Shown: positions 8,100 through 13,008 of the stretch, in pieces
Numbering within the stretch: the stretch's first letter is position 1
Layout: each line of letters begins with the position of its first letter
From: a virus
Length of the DNA stretch: 29,214 nt
Virus record (IMG/VR): IMGVR_UViG_3300044612_001808
Span: 1 to 29,214 of that record
Reading direction: 5' to 3' (one strand)
Translations under genes and position numbers: made by a program
Notes under the pieces: model-generated
The model's input: only the letters and a program-made list of their open reading frames with translations
Told to the model about the DNA's origin: nothing
Databases searched by the model: none

Positions 8100-9143
8100 T
8101 TACTCAGCACGTTTGATTTTGGCGACCGCATCGCTGAGGTGATCCGATCGCTTTTCCAGATGCCCGTACACCCGCGAAACCATAGTAGGATTGACATGGC
8201 CAAGCAACGCCGCAACGGTCGGCAGCGAGACTCCTGCCTGGAGAGCGTCCGTGGCGTAGGTGTGTCGATACGAGTACGCCGTCACGTCGGTGAGCCCGAC
8301 CGATTCCCGGAGCCTGCGGAATCGAAGCACGATCCCGTCCTTCGGCCAAGGCTTGCGATGCGACGATAGCAGCATCGGGCCCGTCGGCCTAGCGTGCATC
8401 AGGATCCTCGTAAGCGTCTGCAAGCATGGCCCACACCGCACCACCAACGGTTTTCCCGTCTTGTTGCTAGTCTTGTGCCGGCGAAACACCCAGCTATCTC
8501 CGATCACGTTTTGTGCCGTCAACTCTCGGACCTGCGCAGGCCGTGCCCCCGACAGCCTCAATGCAATTAGCACCAATTTGAACGGTCGCGATTTTCGTGC
8601 CTGGCACCCAGCGATTAGACGGCAATGGTCTGCGTAGGAAATCATCCCGTCTCTGGGCTCCGGACTTGGCAACCGCAGCTCCGCGACGTCAGACCACGGC
8701 AGGTACCCGCGTCGGATGGCCCAGTCCAGAGCCCGCTTTACAGCATGCCCGGCGTCCCTCTGGCGAGCTGCCGACCAGACGCCACGACCACCTCGCAAAT
8801 CCCGCTCCGATCGCATCCACCGCGTCACGTCCGTCTTTCCGACCTCGCGAGCCAACCTTGTCGCGCCGAACCAGATTGCAAACTCCTCCAGCAACCAAGT
8901 CAGATCCACAAAACGCACTTTGCTCAGTTCCGTTTCCTGGTGTTTCAGAAACGCCTCAAAGATTGCCTCGAGTGAGGCATCGTGGTGTTTGTAATCCGCG
9001 ATATTCCGCAGCCGCTCCCAAATCGCGAACGCCTTCTTTTCGTCCGGATCCAGACGGATGAAGCGGCCTTGGTCATCCTTGACGAACCAGCACTTCCTTG
9101 CTTTTCGAAAAAATGGTTTACGCATGAGCCTAGATTTTGTCAT
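8100..9143 (-). CDS. int: Tyrosine recombinase, phage integrase
   Basis: This 347-residue protein has an N-terminal SAM-like core-binding region (about 55-150) and a C-terminal catalytic domain. Catalytic residues are visible: R201 in 'LSGARPAQVREL', a lysine near 224 (RRHKTS), R293 in 'YSYRHTYATDAL', H316 in 'ALLGHVNP' and the nucleophile Y326 in 'RVYGHL'. The first histidine of HxxR is a tyrosine (Y290), a known but less common variant. The enzyme would integrate and excise the phage at the tRNA-derived att core located 116 bases upstream. The start is ATG 9143; ATG 9125 is an alternative, and neither has a strong ribosome-binding site. It does not look like the integron integrase IntI: its chromosomal target core lies next door and it resembles ordinary phage integrases. 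Confidence 0.92.
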   Translation of the reverse strand: MTKSRLMRKPFFRKARKCWFVKDDQGRFIRLDPDEKKAFAIWERLRNIADYKHHDASLEAIFEAFLKHQETELSKVRFVDLTWLLEEFAIWFGATRLAREVGKTDVTRWMRSERDLRGGRGVWSAARQRDAGHAVKRALDWAIRRGYLPWSDVAELRLPSPEPRDGMISYADHCRLIAGCQARKSRPFKLVLIALRLSGARPAQVRELTAQNVIGDSWVFRRHKTSNKTGKPLVVRCGPCLQTLTRILMHARPTGPMLLSSHRKPWPKDGIVLRFRRLRESVGLTDVTAYSYRHTYATDALQAGVSLPTVAALLGHVNPTMVSRVYGHLEKRSDHLSDAVAKIKRAE

Positions 9144-9189
9144 GCGTTTGACAAGTTAGGTCAGCGACTCAAACAAATCCGATAATTGC

Positions 9190-9404
9190 TGGTGCCATTC
9201 TTGGTGCCGGGCACCATTATTCGTTCAGTCGCTTTGTTCGTTTTCTCAGTGTTTTCGTTAGTGGGCGGTACAGAACTCGAATCTGTGACCTCAACGATGT
9301 CAACGCAAAAAACATCGTATTTTCCTGCGTTTTCGCTGCTTTTTAATGGTTCCGTTGCTGTGGAAAGCGTGTCAAAATCAATCGCTTGGTGCCGTTTTGG
9401 TGCC
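9190..9404. other. attP-like region: tRNA core flanked by repeated TGGTGCC arm sites
   Basis: The heptamer TGGTGCC occurs at 9190-9196 and 9202-9208, with an inverted copy at 9210-9216. It occurs again at 9387-9393 and 9398-9404. The copies come in pairs 11-12 bases apart, on both sides of the tRNA-derived core at 9259-9303. Paired arm-type repeats on both sides of a core next to int are the architecture of a phage attP; attL or attR of an integrated prophage would keep only one arm. Binding by this integrase is inferred. Confidence 0.55.
9259..9303 (-). other. att core: 3' half of a tRNA-Val(GAC) gene
   Basis: Read on the minus strand, the sequence gives an anticodon loop TTGACAT (anticodon GAC), the 3' anticodon-stem strand CGTTG, variable loop AGGTC, the T arm ACAGA-TTCGAGT-TCTGT with a perfect 5-bp stem, the 3' acceptor strand ACCGCCC, discriminator A and CTA in place of CCA. 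The 5' half of the tRNA is absent: the bases before the loop (TTGCG) cannot pair with CGTTG, and no GGGCGGT occurs upstream. A block that starts exactly in the anticodon loop is typical of tyrosine-integrase att cores. It is not a functional tRNA gene. Confidence 0.75.
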
Positions 9405-9423
9405 ACCGACCCAGCATAAGCCC

Positions 9424-9533
9424 GTCCAACATTATCCACGGCTGACCCGTGGTTTCCCCAACATTCTCCCCGGCTCAGCCGAGGTTTCCCCGGTTTTCTC
9501 CCCGGCTCAGCCGAGGAGAATCTATCGTTCTGT
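9424..9533 (-). other. attC-like site 5, atypical
   Basis: On the minus strand this begins with R''-like ACAGAAC (9533-9527), six bases after the stop triplet of the preceding cassette gene, and ends with GTTGGAC (9430-9424), which fits the integron R' consensus GTTRRRY. ACAGAAC is the exact reverse complement of the GTTCTGT core that opens the same cassette. The outer arms pair imperfectly (ATTCTCC.CGGCTGA against ATTATCC.CGGCTGA). The centre is filled by a 32-base tandem repeat, so this site is longer and less regular than the other four. Confidence 0.55.
9426..9520. repeat. Three tandem 32-base repeats
   Basis: Copies lie at 9426-9457, 9458-9489 and 9490-9520. Each contains a dyad such as CCCGGCTCAGCCGAGG and the frame 'CCAACATT.TCC....TTTCC'. 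Neighbouring copies differ at several positions. The repeat resembles short palindromic repeats I associate with planctomycete genomes. That is from memory and needs a search. Confidence 0.8.
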
Positions 9534-9537
9534 TGAC

Positions 9538-9885
9538 TCAAGAAACCCACTCTGACCCGCAATGGTCGCAGGTCGCAATGAACGACAAGCCACCTTCGTA
9601 CACTCGGAGATTCTGTACCTCATGCTTGCCGCATTTCCCGCAAATCCACGGCAGCATCCTGATTGCAACTGTGTTCTTGGGCGCTTTGTCCGCTTTCTCC
9701 CGCAACCGTTGCAAGACGACTCGCAAGCACTTGTTCCACGCCTCCTTTCCCGTCAATGAATTACCATCCATAAAATATATCTGTGGTTCCTCCTGTTGCA
9801 TTGCTTTGACTACTTCCAATGCGTCTGACCAATAAGCAACAGAACAATCGGATGAACCCAAGTGCTCGTTACTGTCTTCTGCCAT
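9538..9885 (-). CDS. Cassette gene: small zinc-ribbon protein
   Basis: The product has 115 residues, with C-x2-C pairs near residues 82-85 (ICGKCGK) and 105-108 (ATCDHCGSEW), so a C-terminal zinc ribbon is likely. The N-terminal half is helical and acidic. The ATG is preceded by GAGGAGGAG at ideal spacing, and both lie between the two arms of attC-like site 4, so translation begins inside the recombination site. The gene occupies a complete cassette bounded by matching cores (GTTCTGT and ACAGAAC). Zinc-ribbon proteins of this size may bind nucleic acid or protein; no function can be assigned. Confidence 0.6.
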   Translation of the reverse strand: MAEDSNEHLGSSDCSVAYWSDALEVVKAMQQEEPQIYFMDGNSLTGKEAWNKCLRVVLQRLREKADKAPKNTVAIRMLPWICGKCGKHEVQNLRVYEGGLSFIATCDHCGSEWVS

Positions 9886-9927
9886 TGTTAATCTCCTCCT
9901 CGCACTGGGTTATCCTGTGCGTTATCG
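9839..9927 (-). other. attC-like site 4
   Basis: This 89-base site is bounded on the minus strand by CGATAAC (9927-9921) and GTTCTGT (9845-9839). The inner arms are GGATAACCCAGTGC and, after reverse complementing the other arm, GGATGAACCCAAGTGC. They pair perfectly except for one extra G and one extra A, which would be extrahelical. Extrahelical bases at these places are the hallmark of integron attC sites, where they select the strand that recombines. The terminal loop carries the ribosome-binding site and start codon of the next cassette gene. Confidence 0.85.
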
Positions 9928-10278
9928 TTAAATGTTTTTGCGACCCTGCTCGTTTTGACCGCGTTGACCAAAAGCTAAAGGGTAATAATAGAATGCTCCG
10001 TCTCCATCGTCCTCAATGGTTCCCATGACACAATCATTCCAATACACTTCCAACTTCCCTTCCAGCCCCAAGTCGTTATGCTCCGTTTTCTGAGGCCATT
10101 GTCGCAAATACTCCAGCAGTTCACCAACTGCTTTGCATTCAGCGTCGTTGTGCTGAAAACGAACATTAGCGATTGCGTCGTTGAATCGCTCCTCCCATCC
10201 GTCCTGTAGCTTCTTTACGCAATCCAAACACCAGCCCGAATCCAAATGGTCGCAATTCATTAAATGCGGCATTGTCAT
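9928..10278 (-). CDS. Cassette gene: small Cys/His protein
   Basis: The product has 116 residues. It opens with 'MNCDHLDSGWCLDCVKKL', a Cys/His cluster that probably binds zinc. An amphipathic helix follows, and then a beta-rich acidic C-terminus (YWNDCVMGTIEDDGDGAFYYYP). It starts ten bases after the R' core of attC-like site 3 and its stop lies at the R'' core of site 4, so it exactly fills a cassette. GGGTGA upstream is a weak ribosome-binding site; ATG codons at 10272 and 10260 are alternatives. The H..GWCLDCV motif recurs in small phage and integron-cassette proteins in my experience. The function is unknown. Confidence 0.6.
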   Translation of the reverse strand: MTMPHLMNCDHLDSGWCLDCVKKLQDGWEERFNDAIANVRFQHNDAECKAVGELLEYLRQWPQKTEHNDLGLEGKLEVYWNDCVMGTIEDDGDGAFYYYPLAFGQRGQNEQGRKNI

Positions 10279-10286
10279 AAATCACC

Positions 10287-10375
10287 CGATAACAAACCGT
10301 TGCACCCAAGCGGCGATCGGGTGCTCTATCTTGGAAACCATCACCCCGCCGCTGGGTGATGGGTAGGGGTTCAAC
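10287..10375 (-). other. attC-like site 3
   Basis: This 89-base site on the minus strand runs from GTTGAAC (10375-10369) to GTTATCG (10293-10287). Inner arms ATCACCCAGCGGCG and GCACCCAAGCGGCG pair, with the extra A extrahelical as in the other sites. The central part is almost identical to site 1 (the stretch 10302-10366 matches 11042-11106 with only a few differences), so the two share a recent origin. GTTGAAC is the reverse complement of the GTTCAAC that opens the same cassette. Confidence 0.85.
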
Positions 10376-10721
10376 GGACTTGGTGCGTCTCTCGCATACG
10401 GTGAATCCGCTCCACGATCTGGTTGACCGTCGTGTCCGCATCTTCGCTGTTGGTGATGTTCCGCTCAAACGAATCCATCATCTCGTGCAACTCGTCAACC
10501 TGTCGTTGCAATCGCTTTTGCTCGCGAGCCTGACCGTGCAAAAAAAGGATAAACGACGGGTACACGCCATTGACCAATGAATCCGCAATCACTGACGCAC
10601 CCGCCAATTGCGACAACACCCCAGGCTTTGGTTTCTCATTCGCGTTGCGAATTGTGTCCAACAATCCATCCAGTTGTCCCAACTGACCTTCTCTAAACTC
10701 GTCCCACTTGTAATCGCTCAT
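10371..10721 (-). CDS. Cassette gene: coiled-coil protein with a hydrophobic centre
   Basis: The product has 116 residues from ATG 10721, chosen because GGAG lies eight bases upstream; a TTG start at 10748 would lie inside the attC core. The N-terminus is polar and helical. A hydrophobic patch near residues 47-67 (ASVIADSLVNGVYPSFILFLH) may cross a membrane. The C-terminal half is a charged heptad-like coiled coil. A membrane-anchored coiled coil is a plausible shape; the function is unknown. It lies between attC-like sites 2 and 3, which carry the matching cores GTTCAAC and GTTGAAC. Confidence 0.6.
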   Translation of the reverse strand: MSDYKWDEFREGQLGQLDGLLDTIRNANEKPKPGVLSQLAGASVIADSLVNGVYPSFILFLHGQAREQKRLQRQVDELHEMMDSFERNITNSEDADTTVNQIVERIHRMRETHQVR

Positions 10722-10739
10722 GTCAATACTCCAAAATCC

Positions 10740-10829
10740 GTTGAACAAAACAATGCACCGAAGTCGCGAACATGCCGTTTTTGAAATGGTAAATCAACCG
10801 TCGCGACTCGGTGATTGTCAACGTTATGC
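10740..10829 (-). other. attC-like site 2
   Basis: This 90-base site on the minus strand runs from GCATAAC (10829-10823) to GTTCAAC (10746-10740). Arms ACAATCACCGAGTCGCGA and ACAATGCACCGAAGTCGCGA pair completely except for one extra G and one extra A, in the same relative places as in sites 1 and 4. Its stem sequence differs from sites 1 and 3, so it comes from a different cassette source while keeping the same geometry. Confidence 0.88.
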
Positions 10830-10831
10830 CG

Positions 10832-11026
10832 TTACAAAAGCATGTCTATGTTGTCGTTTCGGTCGCGTTCCTCGCGCCATAGTCGCTCGGCTTCTGCTAA
10901 CTGCGCTTCAAAACGTCCAGGGCGTTTTTCGGCCAAAATTCGCAACCGATAGGATTTTCGCCACAGAACTGATTCCCTTGGCTTTCCTACGTTAAACGGT
11001 GGATCGTCCTCACGCCAAATACCCAT
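10832..11026 (-). CDS. Cassette gene: small charged protein
   Basis: The product has 64 residues from ATG 11026; a GTG at 11050 would start inside the attC site and is less likely. It is rich in Arg, Glu and Trp and strongly helical in its second half (LAEAERLWREERDRND), with no membrane segment or metal site. It begins two bases after the GTTATGC core of site 1 and its stop lies two bases before the GCATAAC core of site 2. That is the compact layout of a promoterless integron cassette. The function is unknown. Confidence 0.6.
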   Translation of the reverse strand: MGIWREDDPPFNVGKPRESVLWRKSYRLRILAEKRPGRFEAQLAEAERLWREERDRNDNIDMLL

Positions 11027-11027
11027 T

Positions 11028-11118
11028 GCATAACAATCCCATGCACCCAAGCGGCGATCGGGTGCTCTATCATCGAAACCATCACCCCGCCGCTGGGTGA
11101 TGGGTTGAGGTGTTATCG
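11028..11118 (-). other. attC-like site 1
   Basis: This 91-base site on the minus strand runs from CGATAAC (11118-11112), which contains the TAA stop of the preceding gene, to GTTATGC (11034-11028). Arms CCCATCACCCAGCGGCG and CCCATGCACCCAAGCGGCG pair with an extra G and an extra A left over. The outer ATAACA and TGTTAT also pair. Two small internal hairpins (for example CATCACCC with GGGTGATG) lie in the centre. Confidence 0.88.
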
Positions 11119-11385
11119 TTGGATACCCAAGCAGTCCTTAATAGCAGACTGGCATGAAGAAAAACCGTCTCTGTAAGCTCTGCGGTACACCTGCTCGACT
11201 AGTATTCCAATTTCCATCGCAAAGTGTTCGCCATCTTCAATCGACTTGACATGCACCGGGCAATCCATCTCGCGACCATTGATGACGGTATCCACCCAAA
11301 AATGTTTTTCCTCGCCGCCAATCCGGGTTCTCACCATTGCTTTTTCGCCAGCCATTGCTTCTCTCTCTGGATTTTGTCGGGACAT
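11113..11385 (-). CDS. Small protein upstream of the first attC-like site
   Basis: The product has 90 residues and no recognised family. It is mixed alpha/beta by eye, with 'FWVDTVINGREMDCPVHV' as a likely beta hairpin and a C-terminal helix. AGGGG precedes ATG 11385; ATG 11355 is an alternative start. Its stop is part of the R'' core of site 1, so it ends like a cassette gene. However, no GTTATCG partner core is found upstream (the nearest similar word is GTTCGAC at 11398-11404), so it is unclear whether this is the first cassette or a phage gene into whose 3' end the array was inserted. Confidence 0.5.
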   Translation of the reverse strand: MSRQNPEREAMAGEKAMVRTRIGGEEKHFWVDTVINGREMDCPVHVKSIEDGEHFAMEIGILVEQVYRRAYRDGFSSCQSAIKDCLGIQR

Positions 11386-11408
11386 CTGCCCCTATTTGTC
11401 GAACGAAT

Positions 11409-11431
11409 CGACACGTCGCGAAAACGTGTCG
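11409..11431. terminator. Hairpin downstream of the tRNA-like element
   Basis: CGACACG and CGTGTCG form a perfect 7-bp stem around a 9-base loop (TCGCGAAAA on the plus strand). On the plus strand it is followed by six A; on the minus strand it follows the tRNA-like element by 11 bases and has no U-tract. It may terminate or process the leftward transcript. Confidence 0.35.
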
Positions 11432-11442
11432 AAAAAACTCAA

Positions 11443-11570
11443 TGGATCGGGCAGGATTCGAACCTGCATGTTGCACACCGTTCTGACCTCCAGCGACGTA
11501 CTGAAACGACTTAGGCTGACGGTAGGTAGCATCTTCGTTTGTCAGCGTGTTCCCACCACGCGGCCGATCC
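11443..11570 (-). tRNA. 128-nt tRNA-like element, non-canonical
   Basis: On the minus strand, acceptor strands GGATCGG and CCGATCC pair over 7 bp. The 3' end has a perfect T arm (GCAGG-TTCGAAT-CCTGC) and discriminator A. GCGT-GGTGGGAAC-ACGC forms a D-like arm. No normal anticodon arm fits: a GCTGAC/GTCAGC helix closes a 20-nt loop, followed by 47 further bases before the T arm. A 5-bp arm TTCAG/CTGGA with a 7-nt loop exists there but lacks U33. The length is far above the usual 73-95 nt. It could be a tRNA with an insertion, a decayed gene or a tRNA mimic. CCA is not encoded (TTG). Confidence 0.45.
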
Positions 11571-11587
11571 GTGTCTAGTCATCCTCC

Positions 11588-11839
11588 TTACCCCAATCGC
11601 TTCATGAAACGAGTGGTTGCAATCGGTTCAACGGTGCGACGAGGAAGAGCTGCGGCTGGTTCGCATGGAGCAGCCAAGAACTCCGCCAATGCGGAAGCGG
11701 TGATGCGGTAGTGCTTATGGCCGCCATTTCCGAGATTGACGGCAGCGAGTCGACCACGTGCGATATGCTGACGCACGGTAGAAACAGAACAGCGAAGTCG
11801 ATCGGCGACTTCCTGCATCGTCAGAATGTCTTCTTGCAT
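11588..11839 (-). CDS. xis: Excisionase-like helix-turn-helix protein
   Basis: This 83-residue protein has a winged-helix HTH of the excisionase/MerR-like (HTH_17) type at residues 6-55: 'MQEVADRLRCSVSTVRQHIARG' is followed by the wing 'NLGNGGHKHYRITASALAEFL'. A basic, proline-containing tail follows. GAGGGGAG precedes the ATG at good spacing. Such proteins bind DNA cooperatively and direct excision or act as small repressors. It lies on the same strand as the integrase, with the cassette array and attP between them, so Xis is a reasonable role. The symbol is by family and context only. Confidence 0.65.
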   Translation of the reverse strand: MQEDILTMQEVADRLRCSVSTVRQHIARGRLAAVNLGNGGHKHYRITASALAEFLAAPCEPAAALPRRTVEPIATTRFMKRLG

Positions 11840-11860
11840 CTTTCTCCCCTCGGTCGAAAA

Positions 11861-11876
11861 CCTGGCCGGGCTACCG
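11861..11876. repeat. 16-base direct repeat, first copy
   Basis: CCTGGCCGGGCTACCG here is identical to 13009-13024. This copy lies in the leader of the HTH gene (minus strand); the other lies in the leader of the csrA-like gene (plus strand). Each is followed on the plus strand by a dyad. A shared regulatory element is possible. Confidence 0.6.
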
Positions 11877-11902
11877 GAGGAGCGTCTCCAAAGTATGCGA
11901 GA

Positions 11903-12016
11903 TCACTTGGCAGAAGTCAAGCGGTCGAGCGACCAGCCAACCAAAACAGCAAGCACGCAAGCAGCGAGCAAGCCGTAGTGATGGCTGTCTAAATACGCAT
12001 GACCAAAGGTGTCCAT
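11903..12016 (-). CDS. 37-residue single-helix membrane protein
   Basis: This short ORF has an ATG at 12016 and a TGA ending at 11903. The product starts with 12-14 polar residues including three histidines, followed by a membrane helix 'YGLLAACVLAVLVGWSL' and a short basic tail (DRLTSAK). AAGG lies about ten bases upstream of the ATG. It sits in the otherwise empty interval between the zinc-protein gene and the HTH gene, on the same strand. Size and layout match the 36-residue membrane protein at 13694. The function is unknown; regulation of the envelope or of superinfection is conceivable. Confidence 0.5.
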   Translation of the reverse strand: MDTFGHAYLDSHHYGLLAACVLAVLVGWSLDRLTSAK

Positions 12017-12127
12017 CAACCGTTTACCTTAACAAAAAAGAAAGGCTGTAGCAGATCGGAGTGATGCGCTATGTGGGATGTCTGGGTTGTGGACTTGGTA
12101 ACGGGTGAAACGTTTCTTGGCTGGTCG

Positions 12128-12502
12128 TCACTTTGTCCGAGGCGTGCGGCGCGGCTTTTTAGGCGGTGGCGTGATCTGGACAGTCGGCTGGTTCTGGTTG
12201 CTGCCGGCAGCGGCTCGAATTTCGGCTAGTCGCTTTTCGTTTGCGGCGATTGCGTTGTCGTCGTCCGCGTCTTGTTTGCGTTGTTTTTCCAGTTGATCGG
12301 CTAACTCAGCAAATGGGTTTGTCGATACGCGGACCGCAACCGGATGGATCAAGCCTGCGGCGACGCTCTGCGCGTCGAATTCTGCGGCGTGCTCTGCGTC
12401 TAGCTTGTGTTTTACGCGGTTGAATTGAGCAAAGTGCGTTTGGCACAAGCCTCGCGAACGTGCTGGTTTATCACAAAAGATGCAACTCGATGTTTTGGTC
12501 AT
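12128..12502 (-). CDS. Zinc-binding protein with a basic tail
   Basis: The product has 124 residues from ATG 12502 (a TTG immediately before it is ignored). The N-terminus 'CIFCDKPARSRGLCQTHFAQF' is a compact C-x2-C...C-x2-H zinc site of the type found in small phage DNA-associated proteins. A charged helix follows, then a Pro/Lys/Arg-rich tail (PPPKKPRRTPRTK) that looks suited to nucleic acid binding. It is transcribed divergently from the gene at 12682, which carries the same kind of zinc site. It heads the leftward gene series towards the HTH gene and the integrase and may be an early regulator. Confidence 0.65.
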   Translation of the reverse strand: MTKTSSCIFCDKPARSRGLCQTHFAQFNRVKHKLDAEHAAEFDAQSVAAGLIHPVAVRVSTNPFAELADQLEKQRKQDADDDNAIAANEKRLAEIRAAAGSNQNQPTVQITPPPKKPRRTPRTK

Positions 12503-12550
12503 CAAAAAAGTTTTCCAGGTTTCTTTGGATTACGCAAGTTGTTTACCGGG

Positions 12551-12588
12551 TTTGCGTTGCGTTTTGTCTGAAACGTCAATAACGCAAA
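12551..12588. promoter_or_regulatory. Inverted repeat in the divergent control region
   Basis: TTTGCGTT (12551-12558) and AACGCAAA (12581-12588) form an 8-bp inverted repeat with a 22-base spacer. Another related GCGTT word lies between them. The site lies between the two divergent zinc-protein genes and upstream of the -35 box at 12607, so it is a candidate operator for a phage repressor. Confidence 0.4.
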
Positions 12589-12606
12589 AAACTTGATGAA
12601 ACTCTG

Positions 12607-12634
12607 TTGACACGTTGTTTGCAGTGGCGATACT
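12607..12634 (+). promoter_or_regulatory. Sigma70-type promoter for the rightward early genes
   Basis: A perfect -35 box TTGACA (12607-12612) is followed after 16 bases by GATACT (12629-12634) as the -10 box. The first gene of the rightward operon starts at 12682 with AGGAGGT just upstream, which leaves a leader of about 40 bases. Confidence 0.6.
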
Positions 12635-12642
12635 GTTTTGCA

Positions 12643-12654
12643 CATCCATGGATG
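12643..12654. promoter_or_regulatory. 12-base palindrome at the expected transcription start
   Basis: CATCCATGGATG is a perfect palindrome about 8 bases downstream of the -10 box at 12629-12634, where a repressor would block transcription initiation. Its use as an operator is inferred from position. Confidence 0.4.
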
Positions 12655-12681
12655 GTTTTGTTCTGTCCTAGGAGGTGAAGC

Positions 12682-12999
12682 ATGAGTCGTATGGCCAAAG
12701 AACTGTTGATCGAGGCGTTGTCGATGGGCAAGAGTCGGATCCCAAAACGAACGAAGGAGCGTGCAGCGAATGGGCTGTGCGTTATTCAGGGGTGCGACTG
12801 CCAGGCGGTTGGACGCGGATTGTGCGTGAAGCACAAGAACGAGTTTTACTACCGACTGGGGCGCATCAAAACGAAGGTCGCTCAATTGGAATTTGAGCAA
12901 GCGGCGATCCGGCGGGGGTTGGTTTTGCCGGTCGGAACGCAATTGGAAATCAAGCGAGACAAGATCTCCGTTTTCGCGATGGATTCGGAGAGTGCATGA
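12682..12999 (+). CDS. Zinc-binding early protein
   Basis: This 105-residue protein has a basic N-terminal region and a zinc site 'GLCVIQGCDCQAVGRGLCVKH' written here as C32-x5-C38 and C50-x2-H53 (approximate numbering), of the same style as its divergent neighbour at 12128-12502. A helical, basic C-terminal half follows. AGGAGGT six bases before the ATG and the good promoter upstream predict strong early expression. It could be a DNA-binding regulator or an HNH-associated-type zinc protein without a nuclease domain. The function is not known. Confidence 0.7.
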   Translation: MSRMAKELLIEALSMGKSRIPKRTKERAANGLCVIQGCDCQAVGRGLCVKHKNEFYYRLGRIKTKVAQLEFEQAAIRRGLVLPVGTQLEIKRDKISVFAMDSESA

Positions 13000-13008
13000 A
13001 CAAGTAGT

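Noticed and set aside
8100-9143. Integrase as an integron integrase (IntI)
   Set aside because: It sits beside a tRNA-derived attP core with arm repeats and resembles ordinary phage integrases. I could not recognise the extra IntI-specific insertion; an alignment would be decisive.
9426-9520. Possible CRISPR array
   Set aside because: The three 32-base units are directly adjacent with no spacers, and no cas gene is present.
9161-9562. 133-codon minus-strand ORF across the att region and tandem repeats
   Set aside because: It is built from the 32-base repeats and the tRNA fragment and has no ribosome-binding site; it is probably an open frame by chance.
9304-11440. Host chromosomal spacer between two tandem prophages
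   Set aside because: Kept only as an alternative: arm repeats on both sides of the core, one shared strand from 12502 to 7875, and the shared leaders favour a single phage genome.
12502-12942. 146-codon minus-strand ORF
   Set aside because: It lies antisense to the well-supported gene at 12682 and across its promoter, with no start signal.
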